Positions 49,201 to 57,894 of a stretch of 64,000 nucleotides of DNA are shown in pieces (position 1 is the first letter of the stretch; the number at the start of each line of letters is the position of its first letter). The stretch is from Pseudomonas urmiensis (GTDB taxonomy: Bacteria; Pseudomonadota; Gammaproteobacteria; Pseudomonadales; Pseudomonadaceae), in contig NZ_JABWRE020000001.1 of the NCBI RefSeq assembly GCF_014268815.2, positions 4,903,001 through 4,967,000 on the forward strand, given 5' to 3'. The translations under genes were made by a program, and so were the position numbers. The notes under the pieces are model-generated. The model did no database searches. It was not told where the DNA came from and saw only the letters and a program-made list of their open reading frames with translations.

Positions 49201-50097
49201 ATGGCTAATTTCAAGGTTGAAACCGAGCTCCACGGCGAGCTCAATTGCTGGCGCATCAGCAGCGCTCATGCCGAACTACTGATCGCCCAGCAAGGCGCAC
49301 AGATCCTCAGCTATCAGCGAATCGGCGAGCCGCCGTTGCTGTGGCTGAGCGACCAGGCCATCTTCCGCCAGGGTAAATCCGTGCGCGCCGGGGTACCGGT
49401 GTGCTGGCCGTGGTTTGGCAACTTGCAGCGCAACCCCGAATCCGTCCAAGCCATGTACAAAGGCGACCAGGCTCCGGCCCACGGGTTGGCGCGCGGACGC
49501 GACTGGCAATTGCGCAGGGTCGAAGAGGTCGGCGCCAACCTTCAGATCGAGTTCGAACTGCCCGAGGCGCAAGGCGATCTGCCCGGCTGGGCGCATGAGG
49601 TCGAGTTGAAGCTGCTGATCGAGCTGGGTGAGCAATTGCGCGTGACTCTGACCAGCTACAACCTGGGCAACGACAGCGTGACCATCAGCCAGGCCCTGCA
49701 CAGCTACTTCGCCGTCAGCGACGTACGCCAGGCGCGCGTTGAGGGTGTGCAGGGGCTGGACTACATCGAGACCCTGGCCGATTGGCAGCAGCGCACGCAA
49801 ACCGGCGCGCTGGGCTTTGCCGGGGAGACCGACCGGATCTATCTGCACACCCCTGAGCGCTTGAGCATTGTCGACCCGCACTGGAATCGACGGATTACCC
49901 TGGCCAGCAGCGGCTCGCGCTCGGCAGTGATCTGGAACCCGTGGACCGAGCGAGCCAAGGAGCTGGCGGACATGGCCGATGATGGCTGGCAGCGGATGCT
50001 GTGCATCGAGACGGCGAATGTCTGGGATGATGTGGTGGTGCTCAGGCCTGGGGCGAGTCATGCCCTAAGCGTGGTGATTGGCAGCGAGGCGCTCTGA
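49201..50097 (+). CDS. D-hexose-6-phosphate mutarotase (YeaD-like, aldose 1-epimerase family)
   Basis: 298 residues with the beta-sandwich galactose mutarotase fold. GVPVCWPWFG and AHGLARGRDWQL near residue 90 match YeaD. The catalytic His lies in LHSYFAVSDV and the catalytic Glu in CIETANVWDDVVVLRPG. It speeds anomer interconversion of sugar phosphates such as glucose 6-phosphate in the cytosol. It converges on the DUF3299 gene across a REP pair. Confidence 0.92.
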   Translation: MANFKVETELHGELNCWRISSAHAELLIAQQGAQILSYQRIGEPPLLWLSDQAIFRQGKSVRAGVPVCWPWFGNLQRNPESVQAMYKGDQAPAHGLARGRDWQLRRVEEVGANLQIEFELPEAQGDLPGWAHEVELKLLIELGEQLRVTLTSYNLGNDSVTISQALHSYFAVSDVRQARVEGVQGLDYIETLADWQQRTQTGALGFAGETDRIYLHTPERLSIVDPHWNRRITLASSGSRSAVIWNPWTERAKELADMADDGWQRMLCIETANVWDDVVVLRPGASHALSVVIGSEAL

Positions 50098-50108
50098 TCT
50101 GACCGACC

Positions 50109-50188
50109 TCATCGCGGGGCAAGCCCTCTCCCACGCCAGCCTCCTGATGACGCGGGCTGCGTGGGAGAGGGCTTGCCCCGCGATGAGG
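50109..50188. repeat. Inverted REP pair, variant with CCCTCTCCCAC
   Basis: CTCATCGCGGGGCAAGCCCT and its inverse share the same change (CCTCTCC instead of CGCTCC) in both arms, so the stem is preserved by a compensatory change. It lies at a convergent junction. Confidence 0.88.
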
Positions 50189-50203
50189 CCGGCTCAGATT
50201 CCA

Positions 50204-50737
50204 TCAGAGGTCGGCATCCTCCACCACCCTCACCTGCCCTGCATCCAGCGCATACGCCGCATCCGCCAGGTCATTGCTGACGGTTTCCACCTTCAACGTC
50301 CCGCTGACCCACAGCGGCGTATAGATGTCATCGATCTTCAACCCGTGCGGATAGCGCACCAGCACCAGCTGGTTGGGCGGCGGCGGCGGCACGTGGATGC
50401 AGGCCCCTGGATACGGCACCAGGAAGAACAATGTGCTGTTGCCCTTGGCATCGCTCTCCAGCGGCACCGGATACCCACCCAGGCGAATCTGTTTACCATT
50501 CATCGCCGCTACGGTCTTGGTCGAGTACATCACCGCCGGCAAGCCTTTGCTCTGCTTGAGGCCGCCCTTGTCGGTGAAGGTGCCCATCGCTTCCGGCGAG
50601 TTGTGATCGATTTCCGGCATCAGCTCCAGCGCCTTCTGGTCCGACTTGGGCATCAGTTCGAGCCAGTCGGTTTCAGGCAGTTCGGCGTGAGCCAGGCTAG
50701 CTAACAGCAACATCGGGATAAGGAAAAACGCACGCAT
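50204..50737 (-). CDS. DUF3299 family secreted protein
   Basis: 177 residues. Signal peptide MRAFFLIPMLLLASLAHA, then a compact domain with GKQIRLGGYPVPLE, FFLVPYPGACIHVPPPPPNQLV and a VSGTLKV strand. The cysteine-containing PGACIHVPPPPPNQ motif is the DUF3299 signature. Function is unknown; location should be periplasmic. Its ATG directly follows the T-tract of the upstream gene's terminator and there is no good ribosome binding site outside that hairpin, so its expression is a puzzle. Confidence 0.85.
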   Translation of the reverse strand: MRAFFLIPMLLLASLAHAELPETDWLELMPKSDQKALELMPEIDHNSPEAMGTFTDKGGLKQSKGLPAVMYSTKTVAAMNGKQIRLGGYPVPLESDAKGNSTLFFLVPYPGACIHVPPPPPNQLVLVRYPHGLKIDDIYTPLWVSGTLKVETVSNDLADAAYALDAGQVRVVEDADL

Positions 50738-50741
50738 AAAA

Positions 50742-50775
50742 AATGCCCGGCAACTCAGGTGGAATTGCCGGGCAT
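50742..50775 (-). terminator. Terminator of the GlsB/YeaQ-like gene
   Basis: Perfect 11-bp stem ATGCCCGGCAA / TTGCCGGGCAT with a 12-base loop and, on the minus strand, a run of six Ts that ends immediately before the ATG of the DUF3299 gene. Confidence 0.88.
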
Positions 50776-50786
50776 TCTATCTGGAA

Positions 50787-51032
50787 TCAGCGTTTCTTGA
50801 TCAGACCGTAGATCACCAGGAGCACGACGGCGCCAACCAGTGCGCCGAAGAAGCCTGCCGCTTGCCCGGCCTGGTAGATGCCCAATGCCTGGCCGCCATA
50901 GGTGGCCAGCAGGGAGCCGGCGATACCCAGCAGGATGGTCATGATCCAGCCCATGCTGTCGTCCCCAGGCTTGAGGAAGCGGGCCAGCAGGCCGACGATC
51001 AGGCCGATGAAGATGGTTCCAATGATGCCCAT
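50787..51032 (-). CDS. GlsB/YeaQ/YmgE family small membrane protein
   Basis: 81 residues, three membrane helices with the family motifs MGIIGTIFIGLIVGLLARFL, PGDDSMGWIMTILLGIAGSL and a C-terminal AGFFGALVGAVVLLVIYGLI helix ending in KKR. Members were called transglycosylase-associated but have no catalytic domain and are often linked to envelope or general stress. An AGAGGG site precedes the ATG at 51032. Terminators lie on both sides, so it is monocistronic. Confidence 0.92.
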   Translation of the reverse strand: MGIIGTIFIGLIVGLLARFLKPGDDSMGWIMTILLGIAGSLLATYGGQALGIYQAGQAAGFFGALVGAVVLLVIYGLIKKR

Positions 51033-51057
51033 GGCAATCCCTCTGATATGAAGATGA

Positions 51058-51092
51058 AACAAGCCAAAGCCTAGTCAGCGCTTTGGCTTGTT
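51058..51092 (-). terminator. Terminator of purE-purK
   Basis: Perfect 13-bp stem AACAAGCCAAAGC / GCTTTGGCTTGTT with a 9-base loop, 37 bp past the purK stop. On the minus strand it is followed by TTCATCTTC. Confidence 0.75.
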
Positions 51093-51128
51093 GCCATTTC
51101 AGAGGCCTTGCTGGCCACAGAGGTTCAA

Positions 51129-52211
51129 TCAGCCGGCGATCAACGCCTCAACTTCGGCGATCTTGTCTTGCAGGGTGGCCATGTCCGAGCAACGCAGGGT
51201 GGCGTGACCGACCTTGCGGCCAACCTTGAAGGCCTTGCCATAGTGGTGCAGGTGGCAGTCGTCGAGGGCGACGATCTTGTCCACTGCCGGCACTTCGCCG
51301 ATGAAGTTGAGCATGGCGCTCTCGCCGACCTTGGCAGTCGAGCCCAGCGGCAAGCCGGCAATGGCGCGCAGGTGGTTCTGGAACTGGCTGCACTCGGCGC
51401 CTTCGATGGTCCAGTGCCCCGAGTTGTGCACGCGTGGGGCGATTTCGTTGGCTTTCAGGCCACCGTCGACCTCGAAGAACTCGAAGGCCATCACGCCAAC
51501 ATAGTCGAGCTGCTTGAGCACACGACCGACGTAGTCTTCAGCCAGCGACTGCAGCGGGTGGTCTTCGCTGGCCACCGACAAGCGCAGGATGCCGCTCTCG
51601 TGGGTGTTGTGCACCAACGGGTAGAAGCGGGTTTCGCCATCGCGGCCACGCACGGCCACCAGCGACACTTCGCCCGTGAACGGCACGAAGCCTTCCAGCA
51701 GGCATGGCACGCTGCCCAGTTCGGCAAAGGTGCCGACCACGTCTTCAGCGCTGCGCAGCACCTTCTGGCCCTTGCCGTCGTAACCCAGGGTGCGGGTCTT
51801 GAGCACAGCTGGCAGGCCAATGCTGGCGACTGCCGCATCGAGGTCCGCCTGGGACAGGATGTCGGCGAACGCCGGGGTGGGGATGCCCAGGTCGCGGAAC
51901 ATGCTCTTTTCGAACAGGCGGTCACGGGCGATGCGCAGCGCTTCGGCGCTCGGGTACACCGGGACGAACTGCGAGAGGAATGCCACGGTCTCGGCCGGGA
52001 CGCTTTCGAACTCGAAGGTGACCAGGTCGACTTCGTCGGCCAACTGGCGCAGATGGTCCTGGTCGCCGTAGTCGGCACGCAGGTGCTCGCCCAATGGCGC
52101 GGCGCAAGCGTCCGGCGCCGGGTCGAGGAAAGCGAAGTTCATGCCCAGCGGAGTGCCCGCCAGGGCCAGCATGCGGCCCAACTGGCCGCCACCGATTACA
52201 CCGATCTTCAT
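51129..52211 (-). CDS. purK: 5-(carboxyamino)imidazole ribonucleotide synthase
   Basis: 360 residues, ATP-grasp fold. N-terminal MKIGVIGGGQLGRMLALAG, ATP-binding LPAVLKTRTLGYDGKGQKVL (about 133-152) and the metal/ATP region NEIAPRVHNSGHWTIEGAECSQFQ (about 260). It makes N5-CAIR from AIR, bicarbonate and ATP. It starts 10 bp after purE stops. Start 52211 is the family start; the frame is open upstream through purE. Confidence 0.98.
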   Translation of the reverse strand: MKIGVIGGGQLGRMLALAGTPLGMNFAFLDPAPDACAAPLGEHLRADYGDQDHLRQLADEVDLVTFEFESVPAETVAFLSQFVPVYPSAEALRIARDRLFEKSMFRDLGIPTPAFADILSQADLDAAVASIGLPAVLKTRTLGYDGKGQKVLRSAEDVVGTFAELGSVPCLLEGFVPFTGEVSLVAVRGRDGETRFYPLVHNTHESGILRLSVASEDHPLQSLAEDYVGRVLKQLDYVGVMAFEFFEVDGGLKANEIAPRVHNSGHWTIEGAECSQFQNHLRAIAGLPLGSTAKVGESAMLNFIGEVPAVDKIVALDDCHLHHYGKAFKVGRKVGHATLRCSDMATLQDKIAEVEALIAG

Positions 52212-52221
52212 GTCGTAAGCC

Positions 52222-52713
52222 TCAAGCCAGACGCGGGTCAGGATTGTCCAGGACGGTTTCGGTCTGCTCCGTGCGGAACTGCTTGAGCGCCGCGTGGAAC
52301 TGCGGGTGCTTGGCACCGAGAATGCTCGCCGACAGCAGTGCGGCATTGATCGCGCCAGCCTTGCCGATGGCCAGGGTGGCAACCGGAATACCGGCTGGCA
52401 TCTGTACGATCGACAGCAGCGAGTCGACGCCCGACAGCATCGACGACTGCACTGGCACGCCGAGCACCGGCAGATGAGTCTTGGCGGCGCACATGCCTGG
52501 CAGGTGGGCGGCGCCACCGGCACCGGCGATGATCACCTCGATGCCGCGGCCTTCGGCCTCATCGGCATACTGGAACAGCAGATCCGGGGTGCGGTGGGCG
52601 GAAACCACCTTCACTTCGTAGGGAATGCCGAGTTTTTCCAGCATATCGGCGGTGTGGCTAAGGGTGGACCAATCGGACTTGGAGCCCATGATCACGCCAA
52701 CCAGTGCACTCAT
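52222..52713 (-). CDS. purE: N5-carboxyaminoimidazole ribonucleotide mutase
   Basis: 163 residues, class I Pur[14 protein letters not shown] near the N-terminus, [16 protein letters not shown] (catalytic His region, about 43-58) and [16 protein letters not shown]. It converts N5-CAIR to CAIR in purine synthesis. First gene of purE-purK. Start 52713 has GAGG upstream. The terminator at 52759-52790 separates it from the LysR gene. Confidence 0.98.
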   Translation of the reverse strand: MSALVGVIMGSKSDWSTLSHTADMLEKLGIPYEVKVVSAHRTPDLLFQYADEAEGRGIEVIIAGAGGAAHLPGMCAAKTHLPVLGVPVQSSMLSGVDSLLSIVQMPAGIPVATLAIGKAGAINAALLSASILGAKHPQFHAALKQFRTEQTETVLDNPDPRLA

Positions 52714-52758
52714 CGTCGAGCCTCTTCGCTTGTGCGCCCGCAGGCGCGTCAAAAAACA

Positions 52759-52790
52759 ACAAGCCACGCGGGACGACCGGCGTGGCTTGT
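52759..52790 (-). terminator. Terminator of the LysR gene upstream of purE
   Basis: Perfect 10-bp stem ACAAGCCACG / CGTGGCTTGT with a GC-rich loop. On the minus strand it is followed by TTGTTTTTTG. Confidence 0.85.
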
Positions 52791-52885
52791 TTGCTGATCA
52801 TGACCGGAATCTATCCGGTCGAGGGGCCGCGCAGTATAACGTAACGCGATAGCATCCCGGCACCCCTGGCGACCAACTGTCGGCC

Positions 52886-53815
52886 TTATTTTTCGGGGGT
52901 TTGGCTGACTTTTGGGTCAACTGCGCCGCCTTCGAGCTTACGCCACAGCAAGCGCACGTTGGCCTTGCGCACCAGGGCGCAGCGGTACAGGCGAATTTCC
53001 AGCGGCACGTGCCAGGCGCTGCTGCCGCAAACGGCCAGCTCACCGCGGGCCAGTTCGCCCTGCATCGACAGCCGTGGCACCCAGGCCACGCCCATACCCT
53101 CGAGGGCCATGCTTTTAAGGCTGTCGGCCATCGCCGTTTCATAGACAGTGGTATAGCGCAGGTTGCGCTGGCGCAGCAGAAGGCTCACCGAACGCCCAAG
53201 GAATGCTCCAGCGCTGTAGGCCAGCAGCGGCACGCTGGCGTCACCCTCCAGATCGAACAACGGTTTGCCGTCAGGGCCAACGGCGCACACCGGCAGCATC
53301 TCGGTGGTGCCCATGTGCAATGACGGGAAGATCTCGGCGTCCATCTGCAACGCTGCATCGGGGTCATAGAAGGCCAGCATCAAATCGCAGCCACCTTCGC
53401 GCAAGGCATGCACGGCATCACCGACGTTGGTCGCGACCAGGCGCGTGGCAATGTTCAAACCATCGTTGCGCAACTGCGCCACCCAACGGGGGAAAAACCC
53501 CGACGCCAGCGAGTGCGCCGCCGCTACCTGGATAACCTCACCCTGGCCACCTTCGAGATGATGCAAATGGCGCAAAACTTCGCTCAACTGGTCGACAACC
53601 GTACGCGCCGTGACGAGAAACAGCTGCCCCGCTTCGGTCAGTTCGATTGGCGTGCGGGAACGATTCACCAAGGTCAGCCCGAGTGCCGCCTCCAGGCTGC
53701 GTATGCGTCGACTGAAGGCTGGCTGGGTGACGAAACGTCGCTCCGCCGCCTGGGAAAAACTACGCGTTGAGGCCAGCGCGCTGAAATCTTCCAGCCATTT
53801 GCTTTCGAGGTTCAT
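52886..53815 (-). CDS. LysR family regulator, divergent from aspA
   Basis: 309 residues. HTH at about 4-63: KWLEDFSALASTRSFSQAAERR, then PAFSRRIRSLEAALGLTLV. The effector domain includes DLMLAFYDPDAAL, a pattern I associate with HypT/YjiE-type regulators, though this is a loose resemblance. Start 53815 is fitted to the HTH; the frame is open 16 codons upstream. It probably controls aspA and itself through the ATTGA-N7-TCAAT element between them. Confidence 0.88.
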   Translation of the reverse strand: MNLESKWLEDFSALASTRSFSQAAERRFVTQPAFSRRIRSLEAALGLTLVNRSRTPIELTEAGQLFLVTARTVVDQLSEVLRHLHHLEGGQGEVIQVAAAHSLASGFFPRWVAQLRNDGLNIATRLVATNVGDAVHALREGGCDLMLAFYDPDAALQMDAEIFPSLHMGTTEMLPVCAVGPDGKPLFDLEGDASVPLLAYSAGAFLGRSVSLLLRQRNLRYTTVYETAMADSLKSMALEGMGVAWVPRLSMQGELARGELAVCGSSAWHVPLEIRLYRCALVRKANVRLLWRKLEGGAVDPKVSQTPEK

Positions 53816-53862
53816 GAAGCCATCTCCCGGCGTGCACCAAAATGGAACACGCTCGAATGTCA

Positions 53863-53879
53863 ATTGACGTCACATCAAT
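53863..53879. promoter_or_regulatory. Inverted repeat ATTGA-N7-TCAAT, candidate LysR operator
   Basis: Perfect 5-bp inverted repeat with a 7-bp spacer, satisfying the T-N11-A rule of LysR-type sites, 48 bp upstream of the LysR start and 117 bp upstream of aspA. Confidence 0.5.
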
Positions 53880-53995
53880 CACTATGCCGTTTGTGCATAG
53901 GTTAGCGTCTAACAGCATTGGCCGACAAATCTGCCCCGGCCTAGGATTGGCGCCATTCCGGCAGGTGCCGGGTCAAACTCGAGATGATATCCATC

Positions 53996-55420
53996 ATGTC
54001 CTCCGCTGCATCGTTCCGCGTCGAAAAAGATCTGCTTGGTACCCTTGAAGTCCCTGCCGATGCCTACTACGGCATCCAGACTCTGCGCGCTGCCAACAAC
54101 TTCCACCTCTCCGGTGTTCCGCTGTCGCACTACCCGAAACTGGTAGTCGGCCTGGCGATGGTCAAGCAGGCAGCTGCTGACGCCAACCGTGAGCTGGGGC
54201 ACTTGAGCGATGCCAAGCACGCCGCTATCAGCGAGGCTTGCGCCCGTCTGATCCGCGGTGACTACCATGAGCAGTTCGTGGTGGACATGATTCAAGGCGG
54301 TGCTGGTACTTCTACCAACATGAACGCCAACGAAGTGATCGCCAACATCGCGCTGGAGGCCATGGGTCACCAGAAGGGTGAGTACCAGTACCTGCACCCC
54401 AACAACGACGTGAACATGGCGCAGTCGACCAACGACGCCTACCCGACCGCGATCCGCCTGGGTCTGCTGCTGGGTCACGACGCCCTGCTGGCCAGCCTCG
54501 ACAGCCTGATCCAAGCCTTCGCGGCCAAGGGTAAAGAGTTCGACCACGTCCTGAAGATGGGTCGTACCCAGCTGCAAGACGCCGTGCCGATGACCCTCGG
54601 CCAGGAATTCCGCGCCTTCGCCACCACCATGACCGAAGACCTCAACCGTCTGCGTTCGCTGGCGCCGGAACTGCTCACCGAAATCAACCTGGGTGGCACC
54701 GCCATCGGTACCGGCATCAACGCCGACCCGGGCTACCAGATGCTGGCAGTACAGCGCCTGGCGACCATCAGCGGCCAGCCGCTGGTTCCGGCTGCCGACC
54801 TGATCGAAGCCACCTCCGACATGGGCGCCTTCGTGCTGTTCTCCGGCATGCTCAAGCGTACCGCGGTCAAGCTGTCGAAGATCTGCAACGACTTGCGCCT
54901 GCTGTCCAGCGGCCCACGCACCGGCATCAACGAAATCAACCTGCCAGCGCGTCAGCCAGGCAGCTCGATCATGCCAGGCAAGGTCAACCCGGTAATCCCG
55001 GAAGCGGTCAACCAAGTGGCCTTCGCCATCATGGGCAACGACCTGGCACTGACCGTCGCCGCCGAAGGTGGCCAGCTGCAGCTGAACGTGATGGAGCCGC
55101 TGATCGCCTACAAGATCTTCGACTCGATCCGCCTGCTGCAACGCGCCATGGACATGCTGCGCGAGCACTGCATCGTCGGCATCACTGCCAACGAACAGCG
55201 CTGCCGTGAACTGGTCGAGCACTCGATCGGCCTGGTCACCGCCCTGAACCCGTACATCGGCTACGAAAACGCCACCCGTATCGCCCGCGTTGCCCTGGAA
55301 ACCGGCCGCGGCGTACTGGAACTGGTGCGCGAAGAGAAGCTGCTGGACGAAGCGATGCTCAACGACATCCTGCGTCCGGAAAACATGATCGCTCCACGTC
55401 TGGTGCCGCTGAAGGCGTAA
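53996..55420 (+). CDS. aspA: Aspartate ammonia-lyase (aspartase)
   Basis: 474 residues from ATG 53996; an ATG four codons earlier (53984) is possible, but MSSAASFRVEKDLLG matches the family start. Fumarase/aspartase superfamily signature GSSIMPGKVNPVIPE (about 320), the TSTNMNANEVIAN substrate region near 105, and NDVNMAQSTND near 140. It reversibly deaminates aspartate to fumarate and ammonia. A strong terminator follows. Confidence 0.96.
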   Translation: MSSAASFRVEKDLLGTLEVPADAYYGIQTLRAANNFHLSGVPLSHYPKLVVGLAMVKQAAADANRELGHLSDAKHAAISEACARLIRGDYHEQFVVDMIQGGAGTSTNMNANEVIANIALEAMGHQKGEYQYLHPNNDVNMAQSTNDAYPTAIRLGLLLGHDALLASLDSLIQAFAAKGKEFDHVLKMGRTQLQDAVPMTLGQEFRAFATTMTEDLNRLRSLAPELLTEINLGGTAIGTGINADPGYQMLAVQRLATISGQPLVPAADLIEATSDMGAFVLFSGMLKRTAVKLSKICNDLRLLSSGPRTGINEINLPARQPGSSIMPGKVNPVIPEAVNQVAFAIMGNDLALTVAAEGGQLQLNVMEPLIAYKIFDSIRLLQRAMDMLREHCIVGITANEQRCRELVEHSIGLVTALNPYIGYENATRIARVALETGRGVLELVREEKLLDEAMLNDILRPENMIAPRLVPLKA

Positions 55421-55477
55421 CCGACGACTGCAACCTGTCTCACCAGGTTTGAGGGACTAGACACCTCTCGACCTTTC

Positions 55478-55512
55478 AAGGGCCCGAGCGCACGCTCAGG
55501 GCCCTTTTTTTA
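55478..55512 (+). terminator. aspA rho-independent terminator
   Basis: Stem AAGGGCCC-GAGCG / CGCTC-AGGGCCCTT closes a short loop (one unpaired A in the right arm) and is followed by seven Ts. Confidence 0.95.
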
Positions 55513-55583
55513 TCCCGGCCCTGAACAGACGCCCGGCACACAACTTGCTCCATAATGCCTCCCAACCCACGGGATTGCCGAGC

Positions 55584-56576
55584 ATGCTGCACAGCCACCT
55601 GACCACCCTCAACGCCGTTTCGCTGATTCTCAAGGTTTTCCAAGAGAGCGGCTGCGATGCGTCGAGCCTGCTAGCCGGCAGCGGCATTGGCCCAGCGGAC
55701 CTGGGCCATGCCGATGCGCGCATCACCACCCAGCAAGAATTGCAGGTGTGCGCCAACGCCGTGGCCCGGCGCGAGGAGATCGGCCTGGAGCTCGGCCGGC
55801 GCATGCATGTGTCGTGCTACGGCATGCTTGGTTACGCCTTGCTCTCCAGTGCCACTTTGGGTGACGCCCTGCGCCTGGCCCTGCGCTATCCGGCACTGCT
55901 GGGAACAGTTTTCGAGCTTCGCCTGATCGACGATGGCCAGCGGATCTGGTTCAGCGCCAGCGATTACCGCGACAGCCCAGCGCTGGCGACCTTCAATGCC
56001 GAGTTCTGCCTGGTGTCGCTGAAAACCATCTGCGACGACCTGCTCGGCCGCCCGCTGCCGTTGCTGGCAGCACGCTTCGAACATGCCCAGCCCAGCTATC
56101 ACGCGCTTTATAGCGGTGCATTCCCCTGCCCGTTGGGGTTTGCCGCCGGCGACAACGCCTTTGCCTTCGAACGGCGCTGGTTGGACATGCCGCTGCCGTT
56201 GGCCGATCCGGTGACCCACAAGGCCATGAGCGAGCGCTGCCGGCAGTTGAACCTTGAGTTCACCGGGCGCCAGGCCTGGCTGGGGCGGATTCGCCAGCTG
56301 CTGATCCAGCAGTTGGACGCAGCGCCTGGGCTGGAAGGTTTGGCGCGACAGATGAACTGCTCGTCGCGCACCCTGCGCCGCCATCTGCAAGCGCTGGGCA
56401 GTAGTTATCAACAGCTGCTGGATGAGCTGCGCTTCGAGCGAGCCAAGCAGCTGCTGGCCGAGGACCAAATGCCGATCTATCGGATTGCCGAGACCTTGGG
56501 CTTCAGCGAGACCGCCAGTTTCCGCCATGCCTTCCAGCGCTGGAGCGGCGTGGCGCCTAGTCATTTTCGCGGCTGA
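55584..56576 (+). CDS. AraC family regulator with OruR-type N-terminal domain
   Basis: 330 residues. The N-terminal arabinose-binding-like domain (PF12625 type) has LLAGSGIGPADLGHADARITTQQEL and HVSCYGMLGYALLSSATLGDALRLALRY. The C-terminal double HTH (about 230-330) has LARQMNCSSRTLRRHLQALG and IYRIAETLGFSETASFRHAFQRWSGVAPSHFR. It is the typical layout of regulators of amino acid or polyamine use in pseudomonads. It lies upstream of the acetylpolyamine gene, with REP and direct repeats in between, so a role there is possible but unproven. Confidence 0.9.
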   Translation: MLHSHLTTLNAVSLILKVFQESGCDASSLLAGSGIGPADLGHADARITTQQELQVCANAVARREEIGLELGRRMHVSCYGMLGYALLSSATLGDALRLALRYPALLGTVFELRLIDDGQRIWFSASDYRDSPALATFNAEFCLVSLKTICDDLLGRPLPLLAARFEHAQPSYHALYSGAFPCPLGFAAGDNAFAFERRWLDMPLPLADPVTHKAMSERCRQLNLEFTGRQAWLGRIRQLLIQQLDAAPGLEGLARQMNCSSRTLRRHLQALGSSYQQLLDELRFERAKQLLAEDQMPIYRIAETLGFSETASFRHAFQRWSGVAPSHFRG

Positions 56577-56588
56577 TCGGCAGCGCCT

Positions 56589-56722
56589 CCATCGCGGGGC
56601 AAGCCCGCTCCCACGCAGTAGCGTTCACGCGTTGAATCCTCGTTGGAAATCCTCATGTGGAATTCACGTGAGGAATGCTCGTGTGGAATTCACGTGGGAG
56701 CGGGCTTGCCCCGCGATAGCGA
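56589..56722. repeat. REP pair enclosing a 26-bp direct repeat
   Basis: An outer inverted REP pair (CATCGCGGGGCAAGCCCGCT at the left, GGAGCGGGCTTGCCCCGCGA at the right) encloses two copies of CTCRTGTGGAATTCACGTG at 56652-56670 and 56678-56696 (18 of 19 identical, 26-bp period). The inner repeats are not part of the REP consensus. Confidence 0.8.
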
Positions 56723-56847
56723 AAGCACAAACGACAACGGCCATCGAACCTGGCCACATCGATCCCCTTTTGGCCACCACCATCGTTCTCCACCACCGGC
56801 CAGCCACTGACAATGGACCAACGCCAGTAACCTTCGGAGAACAACAA

Positions 56848-57894
56848 ATGCTGACGATCTATTCCGATGATCACCGCCTGCACCACGGCCGTTGCGAGCT
56901 GATCGATGGCAAGCTGATGCCTTGCTTCGAGATGCCCTCGCGCGCCGATCATGTCCTTGATCAAGTCAACAAGCGCAACCTGGGCCCAGTCCAAGGCCCG
57001 ACCGATTTCGGCCGTTCACCGCTGCAGCGGATCCACAGCGCCGACTACCTGAACTTCTTCGAAGGCGCCTGGGCGCGCTGGGCCGCACTGGGCCATGACG
57101 GCGACTTGCTGCCGTTCACCTGGCCGGCACGCACCCTGCGCCAGGTCAAACCCACCGGGCTGCACGGCGAGCTGGGCTACTACAGCTTCGATGCCGGCGC
57201 GCCGATCACCGCTGGCACCTGGCAAGCAGCCTACAGCGCCGCGCAAGTCGCGCTGACTGCCCAGGCAGCCATCCAGCAAGGCGCCCATTCGGCGTTCGCC
57301 CTGTGCCGACCACCCGGGCACCACGCCGCTGGCGAAGTCATGGGCGGCTACTGCTACCTGAACAACGCCGCCATCGCCGCCCAAGCGTTTCTCGACCAGG
57401 GCCACAGCAAGGTGGCGATCCTCGACGTCGACTACCACCACGGTAACGGCACCCAGGACATCTTCTACAGCCGCAACGATGTGTTCTTCGCCTCGATCCA
57501 CGGCGATCCGGTCGATGAGTTCCCGTTCTTCCTCGGCTATGCCGACGAGACCGGCGAGGGCGCTGGCGAAGGCTGCAACATCAATTATCCATTGCCCGCC
57601 GGTAGCGACTGGGCGGCCTGGAGCCAGGCCCTGGAAGACGCCTGCCAGCGCATCGATGCCTATGCAGCGGACGTGCTGGTGATATCCCTGGGCGTGGACA
57701 CCTTCAAGGATGACCCGATCTCGCAGTTCAAACTCGACAGCCCCGACTACCTGCAAATGGGCGAGCGCATCGCACGCCTCGGCAAGCCGACCTTGTTCGT
57801 GATGGAAGGTGGCTACGCTGTTGAGGAAATCGGCATCAACGCGGTCAATGTGCTGGAGGGCTTCCAGCGCGCCCAACCAGGAGCCAGGCCATGA
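56848..57894 (+). CDS. Acetylpolyamine amidohydrolase (histone deacetylase family)
   Basis: 348 residues. The active site matches the Mycoplana enzyme even in numbering: catalytic H158/H159 (RPPGHHA), zinc ligands D195 and H197 (LDVDYHHGN) and the third Asp in [11 protein letters not shown]. It removes the acetyl group from N-acetylputrescine, N-acetylcadaverine or acetylspermidine so the amine can be catabolised. GGAG lies before the ATG at 56848. Its last four bases overlap the next gene (ATGA), linking deacetylation to uptake. P. aeruginosa has homologues (aphA/aphB). Confidence 0.94.
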   Translation: MLTIYSDDHRLHHGRCELIDGKLMPCFEMPSRADHVLDQVNKRNLGPVQGPTDFGRSPLQRIHSADYLNFFEGAWARWAALGHDGDLLPFTWPARTLRQVKPTGLHGELGYYSFDAGAPITAGTWQAAYSAAQVALTAQAAIQQGAHSAFALCRPPGHHAAGEVMGGYCYLNNAAIAAQAFLDQGHSKVAILDVDYHHGNGTQDIFYSRNDVFFASIHGDPVDEFPFFLGYADETGEGAGEGCNINYPLPAGSDWAAWSQALEDACQRIDAYAADVLVISLGVDTFKDDPISQFKLDSPDYLQMGERIARLGKPTLFVMEGGYAVEEIGINAVNVLEGFQRAQPGARP

